Part shown: positions 48,291 to 58,102 of the stretch, piece after piece | Position numbering within the stretch: the stretch's first letter is position 1 | Layout of the letters: the number at the start of each line of letters is the position of its first letter | From: Solanum dulcamara | Lineage: Eukaryota; Streptophyta; Magnoliopsida; Solanales; Solanaceae | Assembly: GCF_947179165.1 (NCBI RefSeq) | Contig: NC_077247.1 | Location: forward strand, 8,705,001 to 8,769,000 | DNA length: 64,000 nt | Direction of reading: 5' to 3' | The notes under the pieces: model-generated | Seen by the model: the letters and a program-made list of their open reading frames with translations, nothing else | Database searches by the model: none | What the model was told of the DNA's origin: nothing | Program-made: the position numbers and the translations under genes

Positions 48291-49937
48291 TTCGCATAGC
48301 CTGATAATGTCTAGTTAGGTCGTGCCCAAACTCTGACCTTGGTCCACTTCCTTGTCCTTTTTTTCCCACAGTATGGCACCAAGTTCTTCATCACTAGGAA
48401 CCTAGCATAGTCGTGAGGACCTCCACATATATAGCAGCCGCTTTCCTTAGTAGTCTGCTCCTTCTTCTTGGCATAACCTTGTCATTCAAACTTCCTACTA
48501 TCGGACTTGTTGGCATCATTGCTCTTGGTGGGAGGGTGTTACTCCTTTCCCTTGTTACAATCTCCCCCACCTTTGGCATGACTACTCCTTGTTTCTTTGC
48601 CCTTGCTCTTGTCATGCCTAAAGTTCATTAGGGCTTCAGCTTGGGTGATAGCCTTATCGATGGTGCTAACTTGGCGATGCTCTAACTCCGTCTTGGCCCA
48701 ACTTTGCAGCCCATCCATGAAGTGGAAGAGTATGTCTTCATTCGTGAGGTTGGAGATTTGAAGTGTAAGGGTAGTGAACTCCTTTACATAGGACCGTATA
48801 CTTTCCATTTGCTTCAATTCTCGGAACTTGCATTTGGCCTCATAGATGATATTATTGGGGAAGAAGGCCTTCTTAAATTCATCATCGAACTGCTCCCAGG
48901 TGTCGATTGTGCATAGACCCTTCCCGATCTCAGACTCCTTATGCTTCCACCATAACATGTCCATCTCTGACTTGGCGATGCTCCAACTCCGTCTTGGCCC
49001 AACTTTGCAGCCCATCCATGAAGTGGAAGAGTATGTCTTCATTCGTGAGGTTGGAGATTTGAAGTGTAAGGGAAGTGAAATCCTTCACATAGGCCCGTAT
49101 GCTTTCCATTTGCTTCAATTCTTGGAACTTACGTTTGACCTTATAGATGACATTATTGGGGAAGAAGGCCTTCTTAAATTCATCATGGAACTGCTCCCAG
49201 GTGTTGATTATGCATAGACCCTTCCCGATCTCAGACTCCTTATGCTTCCACCATAACATGTCCATCTCTGAAAGATATAGCATGGCTATGTTGATCCTCA
49301 TCTTTTCATTCTTCACTTTGTTACACTTGAAGTAATTCTCCAAATGCCAAAGGAAGTTCTCCACCTCTTGTGCATCACGAGCACCTTTGAACATAGGTGG
49401 CTTGGGAGCCTCAATCTTGGCCTTCATATTTGCCCTGGACATCACGTATCTCCCTGCTTCTATGTCTCCCTTGAGTGTTTCCATCTCGGCCTTCATGGTT
49501 TCTATCATGCTTAGCGTATCCATGAGCTGACACTCCAAGGAAGTGATCACCTTTTTTATCTCATACTCGGCCTCCTTGCGCATATCCAACTCCTTCAAAA
49601 TGTTGTCGTTCTCCTCAAGGGTGAATTTCTCTAGAAACTTGAACTAGTCGTCGAACTTGTTCAAGCTCTTGCCCAATATCTCTACAGCCTGCTGGGCCGC
49701 ATTAACCCTTGCGATCCACTCTATACCGAGCATGACATCTATAAGCTCCTCACTTTGCTCATCGTCACTTACCTCGATGGCCGAGGGTGAGTAGGATGTT
49801 AGGCCCTCGCTTGGTGTAGGCTCGAGCGGCATCTCCTCTTTTCTCTTAGAGTTATTGTTTCCCTTATGGTGCTTCTTTTCAACATCATGCTTGATGTTGG
49901 TGGAGGTAGTGGCATTGATGTCTCCCTCACTTTCCAT
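48291..49937 (-). pseudogene. LR5: gag with internal 301-base duplication
   Basis: An ATG at 49937 opens MESEGDINATTSTNIK. A charged, probably coiled-coil N-terminal region continues to 49400 (MRKEAEYEIKKVITSLECQL). The gag domain follows: PKPPMFKGARDAQEVENFLWHL, DMLWWKHKESEIG, TWEQFHDEFKKAFFPNN. Two 301-base copies (48669-48969, 48970-49270) repeat this domain; because 301 is not a multiple of three, the second copy changes frame. A zinc-knuckle-like CYICGGPH lies near 48415-48440. One stop at 49644 breaks the N-terminal region. Confidence 0.88.
48669..49270 (-). repeat. LR5 gag: two-copy tandem duplication (2 x 301 bases)
   Basis: Both copies start ACTTGGCGATGCTC and end CATGTCCATCTCTG on the plus strand; about 15 positions differ between them (about 5%). 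Confidence 0.93.
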
Positions 49938-49956
49938 ATCCCTTAGTAGAACCTCA

Positions 49957-49968
49957 CTCTAATACCAT
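49957..49968 (-). other. LR5: primer-binding site
   Basis: The minus strand reads ATGGTATTAGAG, close to TGGTATCAGAG, next to the 5' LTR. Confidence 0.8.
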
Positions 49969-49970
49969 AT

Positions 49971-50425
49971 TTTCACAGACTTAGACTTTAACAAAGACCT
50001 CCGTGCGGTACTTAACAACTTACTCACAACTCTTTCATGATATTACAAGCTCAAGTAAGCCTTTAAAACTAGATCGCTAGGGAACGTTATATTTATAAGA
50101 AAGATAAGAGAGATTTTATGAAGAAGGCTTTGTATTATTTGGAAGAATGCTTTATTTCTAGATGGTTTGTTACAAATGAATGCCCCCTCTATTTATACTA
50201 CTCCTAAGGGGCTTAAGTGTAAATAAAAATTGTTATACAAGTCCTTTCATATTTACAAAGAAGTCCCTACTCTAGAATTCTCTACACACTCTAGAGAATT
50301 CTAGAGGACTCTATGTCTTTCAAGACTTCTCCATAATATTCTACAAGAATCTGGAGTCTTCTACAAACCCCTGCAAGACTCTAGGTTCTTCCCCCTTCTT
50401 CAAGATCAAGTGGCGGGTCATAACA
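49971..50425 (-). repeat. LR5: 5' LTR
   Basis: It opens TTTCACAGACTT (plus strand) and ends GCGGGTCATAACA. It pairs with 15235-15690. TATA box on the minus strand at 50190-50197. Confidence 0.92.
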
Positions 50426-50613
50426 TTAGCTTTGTAGTTCTAGGACTTTTGTTGTGATTTGATTGAATACTTGCCTCTTCTTTGAAGATTTGGGCTATAT
50501 TATTTGCTCACTATATGGTAAATAGTATATTTAATACATGTAGGTTTCATATGCATCATATCCATGTCCCTAATGCAATGTGATCTTCCCTTTTAAAGGA
50601 AATAAGTTATGGA
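50426..50613 (+). other. LR4: leader segment up to the gag start codon
   Basis: It continues LR4 after LR5 and ends at the presumed gag ATG (50609-50611), where LR9 begins. It aligns with the inverse of the LR7 leader, including CCCTAATGCAATGTGATCTT. The first four bases are the LR5 target duplication. Confidence 0.82.
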
Positions 50614-50637
50614 TGTTACACCCCATACTTTTGTACC

Positions 50638-50735
50638 TTGGAAAGTTCTTAAGCTTCTTAAGTATCTTGAAAGGTTCTTAAGTTTTTGGAAGGATTCTTA
50701 AGTTTCTTAAAGATTCTTAAAGCTTCTTATAAGTT
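50638..50735 (+). repeat. LR9: CTTAAG-rich direct repeats
   Basis: Irregular repeats of GGTTCTTAAG / CTTCTTAAG occur here and again in the 3' LTR at 58133-58235. LR8 LTRs have only one CTCTTAAGCTTCTTAG-like copy in this position. Confidence 0.75.
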
Positions 50736-51147
50736 ACCATGGGAGATGGATAGCCCATAACGCTATCAAACAACTCTAAAAAAGGGAGAATGTGACACCT
50801 CATGATAGGAAAGATTGGAAGTAGCATTGTAAGAATCCGGAAATAGTTGGAGACCAAATATTGAGTCGTAGGACTTGACTTACTTACGTAAGCTACCAAC
50901 TTGGAAATCTTATGTATTTTAGCTACTTGATTACATACCAAGCTTACGTACCAAGGATTATATAGGTTCGTAAAGTAAGACGAGATTACAAACCCATGAG
51001 GAGGAAAAGAGAGTGACACATGGAAGCATGAGAGAGTGCCATATGGCAGAAAGGGAGAGTGCCACATGGAAGCTTCTAGAGCAAAGGGTGGACCCCACCT
51101 GCCACGTAGCAGCCTATGGTAGGAGGAAGGGATGTGTTGGCCCAATG

Positions 51148-51241
51148 AGGGCTTGACACGTGTCACCACTTAGGGCTTGACATGTGTCACTACTTAGGGC
51201 TTGACACGTGTCACCCCCCTAAAGTAACCTATATATATATG
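51148..51241 (+). promoter_or_regulatory. LR9: LTR promoter with triplicated TTGACACGTGTCA and TATA box
   Basis: Three 24-base units start at 51148, 51172 and 51196, each with the palindrome TTGACACGTGTCA or a one-base variant. Perfect G-boxes CACGTG are at 51157-51162 and 51205-51210; the middle unit is CATGTG. ATATATATATG follows at 51231-51241. G-boxes bind plant bZIP/bHLH factors. The corresponding 3' LTR units are at 58645-58715. Confidence 0.6.
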
Positions 51242-52634
51242 TTATGACTCATTCTTATCTATAAGAAATCCATTTATCTTCCTATTTCAAGAGACTTCTA
51301 GAGAAAGAAACAAGAGAAGAAAAATCTAGAACTAGAGAGAGAGTAGGTTCGGCCAAGGAGAAAGAAAGGTAAGCCTCCGATTTCGTTCTATGAATTAATT
51401 ATATAGGGTTTACCATGATATTATGAAGATGTTAGTAATTTAAATTTATGGTTTGTATCAGCACCAAAATGTTAGCAAGCAGCCACAAAGTTTTAGTCGC
51501 GCTAAAGGAACGTCCGAGGCAAGTTTTGGCGAGTTTGGCGAGTTTCGGGCAAGATAAGGTTTTCCCTTTCAAATTGTAGTTTATGATGATGTTATAAGGT
51601 ATATTAAATGTCTTAAATAAGGTTGGAAGTGGAAAAATTTCATAAGGACACTTGATGTTAGAAACAAACTAAATTGAAGTCACCATAGCTAAATCGAAGT
51701 CGCGTAGGGTGTTGTGATTGTGGGACGTCGTTGTATCTGGTGTGGTTGTGTGTTGCAGGGATGTAAAGGGTTCTAAAAAGGGTTTGGGTTCTGCTGGTTT
51801 CAGCCACACGACCCCCCGTTTAGTATGGTTAAAGGTTTTATGAAATAAAGGTTAAAAACTCTATTTTGGTAAAGTAGTTTTGAGCTAGTTGTTTGGAGTT
51901 GTATTGGGTAATGTTGAAGTGATTTATTTATATATATGATTTTTTTTGTTATTTTTGGTATGGTTGTTGACATTTTTTCCGAGTGAAATCTTGGGGATGT
52001 TGAAGTTATAGGGAAGATGCTGCCCAATTTTTGGTAACTTTGGAACTAGTAACAAACTAGTCGAGGGTATTGGATAAGGAAATGATTCCTATGGTACTTG
52101 GTTGTAGAGTTGGAAATTGGAAAGCGAAAGGTCATTAACCTCAGTATTACTCTCATGTTATTAGGTCAATGAGGTAACAAGGCGAGCTGGATTACAGTTA
52201 ATATACAAAAGGTATGTGAAGCTTACCCTTTCTTTCTTTTGGCATGTCTTAGCCTTAAGTTATATATACGAAACTTGGGAGTCATTCCATTCATAAAGCT
52301 CTGAGTATGAGTCAAGACCCTTGTTTACTTCTGGATGTTATAACTCCTGCACTAAGTGGACTCATCGCCTTTCAAGTCTTCTATAGGATGAAGAGTAGTA
52401 CATATAAGGCCTATCTCCTTCTTTCGTTGAAATCGCTTAAGGTAAGTGAAATGATGTCTGTATGAGTTTAGAGGTAATTCCATTTATAGGTTCCGGATAT
52501 AATTCGTGACTCATAGTCACTTCTGAATACTAAGAGTCCTAAAGTAGTTAGACTACTACTCCTGAGCCACCTATATGTTGAATAGTAAGTGGAAATATAA
52601 GCTCCTATTCTGAAAGGCTATGAGAGGATAAATG

Positions 52635-52718
52635 TCTCTGATTGCATAAGTTGTATCTCTAATTGCATAAGCTATGTGTCTGATTGCATAAATTATGTCT
52701 TTGATTGCATAAACTTTG
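52635..52718 (+). repeat. LR9: 4 x 21-base tandem repeat
   Basis: Four units of 21 bases of the form TCTCTGATTGCATAAGTTGTA. They are absent from the aligned position in both LR8 LTRs. Confidence 0.9.
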
Positions 52719-54156
52719 TGGCATTATCTTGGTACACGACTGTGGTTCTTGAGGCCCTAATTGATGAAATCCCTAATAACATCTAAAGGGTATCTTGGAG
52801 AATTACTTTCCTGGTCTTCAAGTGACGGTTCACTTGACTGTTTCATTGAGTCTCAGGAGATGACCTAGTTGTATATGGTTTCTCACTACTCTACTCGTGC
52901 ATACGGTAATCCTTCTTTCACCAAGTCCCATGATGGGCCGGGAACATCATCGTGCATAGCTTTATTACTCCTTCACTGAGTCCCGGGCCAGCTATGTATA
53001 TGTATGTATGAAGTATATGATGATCAAATGTTGTATATGATAAAGTTGAAGAATACGATGACGCCATATGTGATGAAGTTATTCACCGAGTCTCGGGATA
53101 TATATATATAATGATGATATGATAAAAATGTGGATCGAGCCATACGTTTCTTAGCATTGTTTTAAATTATGGATCGGAACGAACGTTCCTTGGTATATTT
53201 TATTATGTGATAATGGCACCGAGTCCCATAAAGGGTCGGGTGCAGTACGTCATGTACACTACTCTTTTACCGAGTCCCTCACTACAGGGCCGGATACTTA
53301 CATAGGCATGCATATAAAAATATAGGGATACACTTGTGACCCCGAGCCCCATAGTGGAACGGATGTTCTATGATAACATATACGATAAGATTATGCCATA
53401 TACGATGATATGATGTTGTATACGATGACCTGATGAAATAATATACATATGAGAGGGGATGATGATATGGTGATATGGTAATATGATGAAATAGTTATGA
53501 TACCGGGTTTCTTAGCGAGCCGGGCAAAGCTCATGATGATGTATATGACTACGTGTCCTAAGGTGCAGGGACATTAATTTGTTAATTGTTACACTTGTCC
53601 CCTGCATCCTTATTTCAGTTATGGTCTCAACTATGATGTATTATGTTTTACATACTCAGTACATATATCGTACTGACCTCCCTTTCTTCGGGGGGGGGGG
53701 GGTTCTGCGTTTCATGCCCATAAGTACAGGTACTTACTTTGGAGATCCGCTAGCTTAGGACTCTCACTCAGCTATGTCGGAAGTGCTCTACTATTCCGGA
53801 GCCTAGCTTTTGGTGCTGATCGTATAATGTATATAGTCTTTTATTTAGGGGTACGGCGGGGGCCCTATCCCGCCATATGTCACTGTTAATATTCTTAGAG
53901 GTTTGTAGACATATGTAGGTGGGTTGTTTACGAGTTTGATTCAGTTGTGCCTATATGGCATATTATAAATGTTATTATGTTAAGGTAGCCTTGTTGGCTC
54001 TTGCATGACATGGTGCAAATGAAAGAGGCTACATGCAGATGAATTTGCTATCACCCTCTGGATTCTTGTGTATAGTTCTTATAGTTGAGATTTATATATA
54101 CAGGGGTCCAGGTCAGACCCCAGTCATGGCTTACGAAGTTGGGTTATGACAAAAGC

Positions 54157-54168
54157 GTTATCAGAGCG
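54157..54168 (+). other. LR9: degenerate primer-binding site
   Basis: GTTATCAGAGCG, a decayed TGGTATCAGAGC, lies a few bases inside the 5' LTR. Confidence 0.75.
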
Positions 54169-56440
54169 GTCCTTCCATGGAGTGTCTACAGACCGTGTCT
54201 AGTAGAGTCTTATTTATCGGTGTGTTGCGTGCCACATCTATAAACAGAAGGGTATAGAACATTTAGGATATTACCTTTCTTTCATATCTAAGATCGTGCG
54301 ATAGATCCAAGTCATAGGAAAACTCCTTATATTAACTTTGGATGTTAACAGAAGGATGACATCGACAGAAGAAAATGACGGATAAGGTAAGAAGATTGAA
54401 ATGTAAAGTCAAAGATTGAAGGGAAAAGTAGATAGAAAAGTGTAATAGGTGCAGTTCGAGTTGGACATACGAGGTAAGTCTATTATTTTATATTATTATT
54501 GATATTGGGCGCCCTGTGTGGCGGTGATATGAATATATATATATATATGTTGGCCCTATGAGGCATTGTTGGTATTTCTAGAGTGCAGGTTTGGGATAGT
54601 AAGGAATATAGAGGAAACTCTACCGAAATTTTATTTTTTTTGAAATAAAAAGGGAATGAGATATAAGGTTGTAGTATATCTTAAGAGATTGTATCCACGG
54701 TAACGATAAGATCTGACTAAACTAGGAGTACAACTGACTTTGGAAAATAAGTAAATTATGGTATGAGTGATAATTAGAAGGTCGATACTGATATGGTGAG
54801 AAGAATGGTGATGGATATGAACGTCTTAAAACTTCTTGCTAGGTATTAAGGATGAGAATGACGAGGAAGGATAAGGGGGTTAAGTACGTTTTCTCTACCA
54901 GGTGGAATTAGTCCAGAGTAAGGATCGTGAATGAAGGTTAAGAAATATTACCCTCTGAGATTGACCATGAGTAGAATATAGTGTGAATATAATGAGGATC
55001 ATCATGAAAGTACGTAGGCCCTAGTAACGAAGTAACTAAAGAATGTGATTGTGAATAAGATTAGGAGTCAGCATCGAGTATACGATAAGGATGAAAGCGC
55101 ATGAAGCAGAACGGGGTATTGTGTATATATACCTCCACTGTGGAAAATAATAAGACCTCTCAAGGATGAGGGAGGTAGCTCTGCAAGACCATTAATGCGT
55201 TGTGAGTCCATTAAGAGGAACAACTGGTATTCACTGGGATGAAGATAGTATTATAGAAAAGCTAGAAACACGTGTCATCAGAGTATAAGTGCCCCGAATG
55301 GAGAATCGGACACGATTATAAGCACTAGTGACGTACTGATTGGGATGAAGGAAATGCAGCTTTGACTAAGCTACTATATTAGTTATATCACTCGAGTACC
55401 AGTACTTGGACTAGATTGTATACTATTTATCGAGAATTCTAAGCACTCCATGGTTGTATTAAGGTTTCTTATAGGGGAAACCTAATGTATAGATGAGTTA
55501 ACAGAAGGTGTAGACATGGTGCAGTATGTCAAATATATTGGAACAGAATCATATGCATTTGAACAGTTGAAAATAAACAGAGAATGACTTGGGTACGCCC
55601 TAAAGGGGGGAAGTAGATAAGAGAAATACACGTGTGAGATAAAATCAACGAACACTATCACATGTTGATAGGAATGCTTAAATGTCAAGCAAGATCCCAT
55701 ACTAGCACAAGTTAGCAGGAGCTCGAGGCCAACAATAAACAGATAGGAGTCGCGGTATCTGAGACCGTGTGAAGAATCATTGGTAGAACCCTAAGGGATG
55801 GGTACCTACCACAAGGGGTGAATACGATAAGAGAGTAGGATTGAGCAAACTAAGGACCATGTAAAGGGTAGTAGGGCCGTGTTTAGGTAAAGATTAAGAT
55901 ATAGCAACAACATCTTTGGCCACTGATATGGTGACATATAAGTAGCAAGGAGAAAGAATAGAAAATATCTTACGGTAGGAAATGAGGAGACAAGGAGTGC
56001 GTAAAGGAAGAAAAGAAAGAAGTGGGACAAAATAGCGTTGGCGCGAGCAAATTCTAGTATGAAGTCGATATGTAAAGCAAGATGGGCCGGGAAACAAAAA
56101 GATAATGTCTATCTTATACAGGTTGTATCAGAATGGTTATGCAACCTATGGATATGTATATGTTGAGTATAGGGTCAAGTGAGAAGTACACGAGAAAAGG
56201 AGCTAGGATGTTTTGGATACGTTATACAGAGATGTCAAGATGGGTTAGACCAAACTACCGAGATGGGGTAAGTACTAAGGGAAACATAGGACCTAGCCGT
56301 GGTTGAACCAATGATCTATCCCGATGTCGAGTGTAAGACAGGGGCGGAGAGGGAAAGGCGAAGCATGAAGACTAGCAAGAAGACGCTAAGGTAAATCTTT
56401 GGCTAGGTTGAGTGCCTTCGCACATTATTGCAAGGATTGC
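54169..56440 (+). other. LR9: interior without recognisable coding sequence
   Basis: Purine-rich sequence aligning in patches with the LR8 interior. No gag, protease or RT motif in any frame; frames at 55482-55700 and 55806-56097 (minus) show no known motif. Confidence 0.6.
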
Positions 56441-56443
56441 AAT

Positions 56444-56563
56444 GGAACGTGACACGAGGACTTCCCAGAGGGGTCACCCATCCTAGTACTACTCTCGCCC
56501 AAGCACGTTTAACTTCAAAATTCCGGTAGGATCCGATGCGTTAGTGCTACTATGATCGCACTT
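56444..56563 (-). pseudogene. 5S rRNA-like sequence inside LR9
   Basis: The minus strand matches plant 5S rRNA from GTGCGATCATA through CGGATCC, AAGTTAAACGTGCTTGGGCG, AGAGTAGTACTAGGATGGG and GGGAAGTCCTCGTG. I estimate about 15-20 differences over 120 bases. The pol III internal control region is well kept: box A has one change (AAGTTAAACGTGCTT for AAGTTAAGCGTGCTT), and the intermediate element and box C look intact. Both RNA ends are more degraded. ATGGAA occurs at 56442-56447 and 56565-56570, a possible 6-base target duplication. No counterpart is seen in LR8. It could be a retroposed 5S copy or part of a Cassandra-like LTR (these carry 5S sequence); flanking LTR ends were not recognised. 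Probably a pseudogene. Confidence 0.88.
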
Positions 56564-56570
56564 GATGGAA

Positions 56571-56940
56571 GAATCCGAACTAGAGGCGAAGCAACGACAT
56601 GAGATTATGTACCTAGAGTGTTATAAGTTAAATTAAAGGAATTATAAAAGGGCTTAAGAAAAGCAAGCAGGATTAGCTGATTACTAACAGATGGCGCACT
56701 TGTATGCCACAGTTCTTCAACATAATACCAATTAATGATAGCCAAACCACGGAATGGCTATACAAGTTATTGTGTGAGGGGACTTCAGTACAACTTGGTA
56801 GCCGACTCTAATGGGCAAAAAAAAACCCAAAAAGGAGAGGGTACTAATTGATGTCATCTAAAGAAGGCAAGAAGAAATATACGAGGTTGAAGATTCCACA
56901 ACACAACCTTGGATACAAGACTCACTTTGCACTCCCTAGA
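56571..56940 (+). other. LR9: interior between the 5S-like sequence and integrase
   Basis: No recognisable domain. By position it could be the decayed RT/RNase H or integrase zinc region. Confidence 0.5.
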
Positions 56941-57970
56941 TAGATAATTCTATATGGAATGTTATCCGCAGATTAACAAGATCAGCCCATGTTCCTCCAA
57001 TCAAAGACTACCTGCTCAGCTGAGATGGTGTGAAATTATAGGTTAAGAGGTTGGTAGGACCTTACGGAGTTCCCATAGCTATTGTCATAGACGAAGGAGC
57101 CCAAGTTATAGTTAACTACTGAAGATTAGTTTACGAAGAGATTGAGAAGACAAATAGGTCTTCATACACCATTTTACCCTCAGACTGATGGACAGACTAA
57201 TCTTACTAGCTAAACATTAGACAATATGTTACGGGCCTATACGATTGACTCCAAAGGTAGCTCGGACAATTGCCTACCACCTGTCAAAAGTACTTAAGAT
57301 ATTAACTATCATTCTAGTATCCAGATAGCCCCATACAAAACTTGGTATGGTGGACAATGTAAGTCGCCAATTGATTGGTTTTATGGCAGTAAAACACAAC
57401 TAATATTCCCAGACGTGGTTCAATAAGTAGCATAGAAGGTGAAGCTTAATCGGGAGAGATTATTAGCAGCTCCGAGTTGACAAAAGTCATATGCAGATAA
57501 TCAACGTCGATATCTAGAGTTTCAAGTTATAATTAAGCACTCTCAAAAGTGACAGCCATAGAGAAAGTGATGAGAGCCAGCAAGAAAGAGGATCATAGTC
57601 CGAGATGCATTGGCTCTAATCAAACCCTCCGCCGAATAGGCAAGGTTGCCTGTGAGTTGGACTTACCGGTGGATCCAAAAGCAGTACATCCAGTCTTCCA
57701 AGTATTGATGCTTCACAAGTATGTTGGTGATCCATCCCGAGTAAATTCCGCAGAGGATATCAAGGTCACAAAGGAGTTATCCTACGAGAAGCAACCAGTT
57801 GCCTTCCTAGATCAGTGGAGTAGGGGTGGTAAATTAAGGACATAGCTTCTGTCAAGGTGTTATGACAAAAAGAGAGTCGCGAAGAAATGACCTGGGAAGC
57901 TGAAAGGGAAATAAAGCATAAGTATCCGTACCTATTTTCTATGTCTACAGGTAATCCCAACCTTTGGAAC
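56941..57970 (+). pseudogene. LR9: integrase remnant
   Basis: Pieces in changing frames: WNVIRRLTRSAH (first Asp lost, 56955-57000), PYGVPIAIVIDEGAQV (57060-57120), FYPQTDGQTNLTS with the catalytic Glu position occupied by Asn at 57199-57201, then NYHSSIQIAPYKTWYG and SPIDWF. The tail at 57549-57845 reads HPVFQVLMLHKYVGDPS and LSYEKQPVAFLDQ. Stops and frameshifts throughout. Confidence 0.85.
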
Positions 57971-58088
57971 TCTGATATTGATTGCTCGATGAAAGTAAGT
58001 GTTATTGCAATGGAACCGAGAAACTCTCTATATAGTTGGTATAAGATCTAGAGGAGGGTTTTAGTTCATATTCGAGGACGAATATTCT

Positions 58089-58102
58089 AAAGGGGGGAAG
58101 GA
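58089..58102 (+). other. LR9: polypurine tract
   Basis: AAAGGGGGGAAGGA directly before the 3' LTR, preceded by the shared string TTCGAGGACGAATATTCT. Confidence 0.88.

Larger units (their letters stand above)
15235..50425 (-). mobile_element. LR5: Ty3/gypsy chromovirus, short LTRs, split by LR6
   Basis: LTRs of 456 and 455 bases bound the element. Its own sequence is 15235-17156 plus 46351-50425 (about 6 kb); all between is LR6 and its guests. Minus-strand order is gag, protease, RT, RNase H, integrase, chromodomain. Gag and pol sequences differ clearly from LR3/LR6/LR10 and from LR7, so it is a separate lineage. It inserted just after the LR4 primer site. Confidence 0.92.
12831..50613 (+). 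mobile_element. LR4: outermost host element (partial), split by LR5 and LR9
   Basis: LTR (12831-15213), primer site and three further bases sit left of LR5. The leader continues at 50426-50613 up to the gag ATG, where LR9 interrupts it. The joined leader matches the LR7 leader (inverse of 24360-24520): both contain TAGGACTTTT, then CCCTAATGCAATGTGATCTT before the start codon. The rest of LR4 lies outside the window. Confidence 0.85.
50614..54151 (+). repeat. LR9: 5' LTR
   Basis: It begins TGTTACACCCCATAC and ends GGGTTATGACA. It contains CTTAAG-rich repeats (50638-50735), palindromes, a G-box/TATA module, a 21-base array, two copies of the 39-base repeat (53129-53200), GAGTCCCATA dyads and a run of 13 G (53690-53702). 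No protein gene. Confidence 0.92.

Noticed and set aside
47615..49335. Plus-strand frames of 70-123 codons
   Set aside because: Antisense shadows of LR5 pol and gag.
54540..54550. Short AT microsatellite (TATATATATAT)
   Set aside because: Too short and common in this AT-rich sequence to deserve an entry.
56444..56563. Functional 5S rRNA gene
   Set aside because: Both ends and several core positions differ from plant 5S, it is a single copy inside a retroelement and lacks tandem neighbours, so it is listed as a pseudogene.
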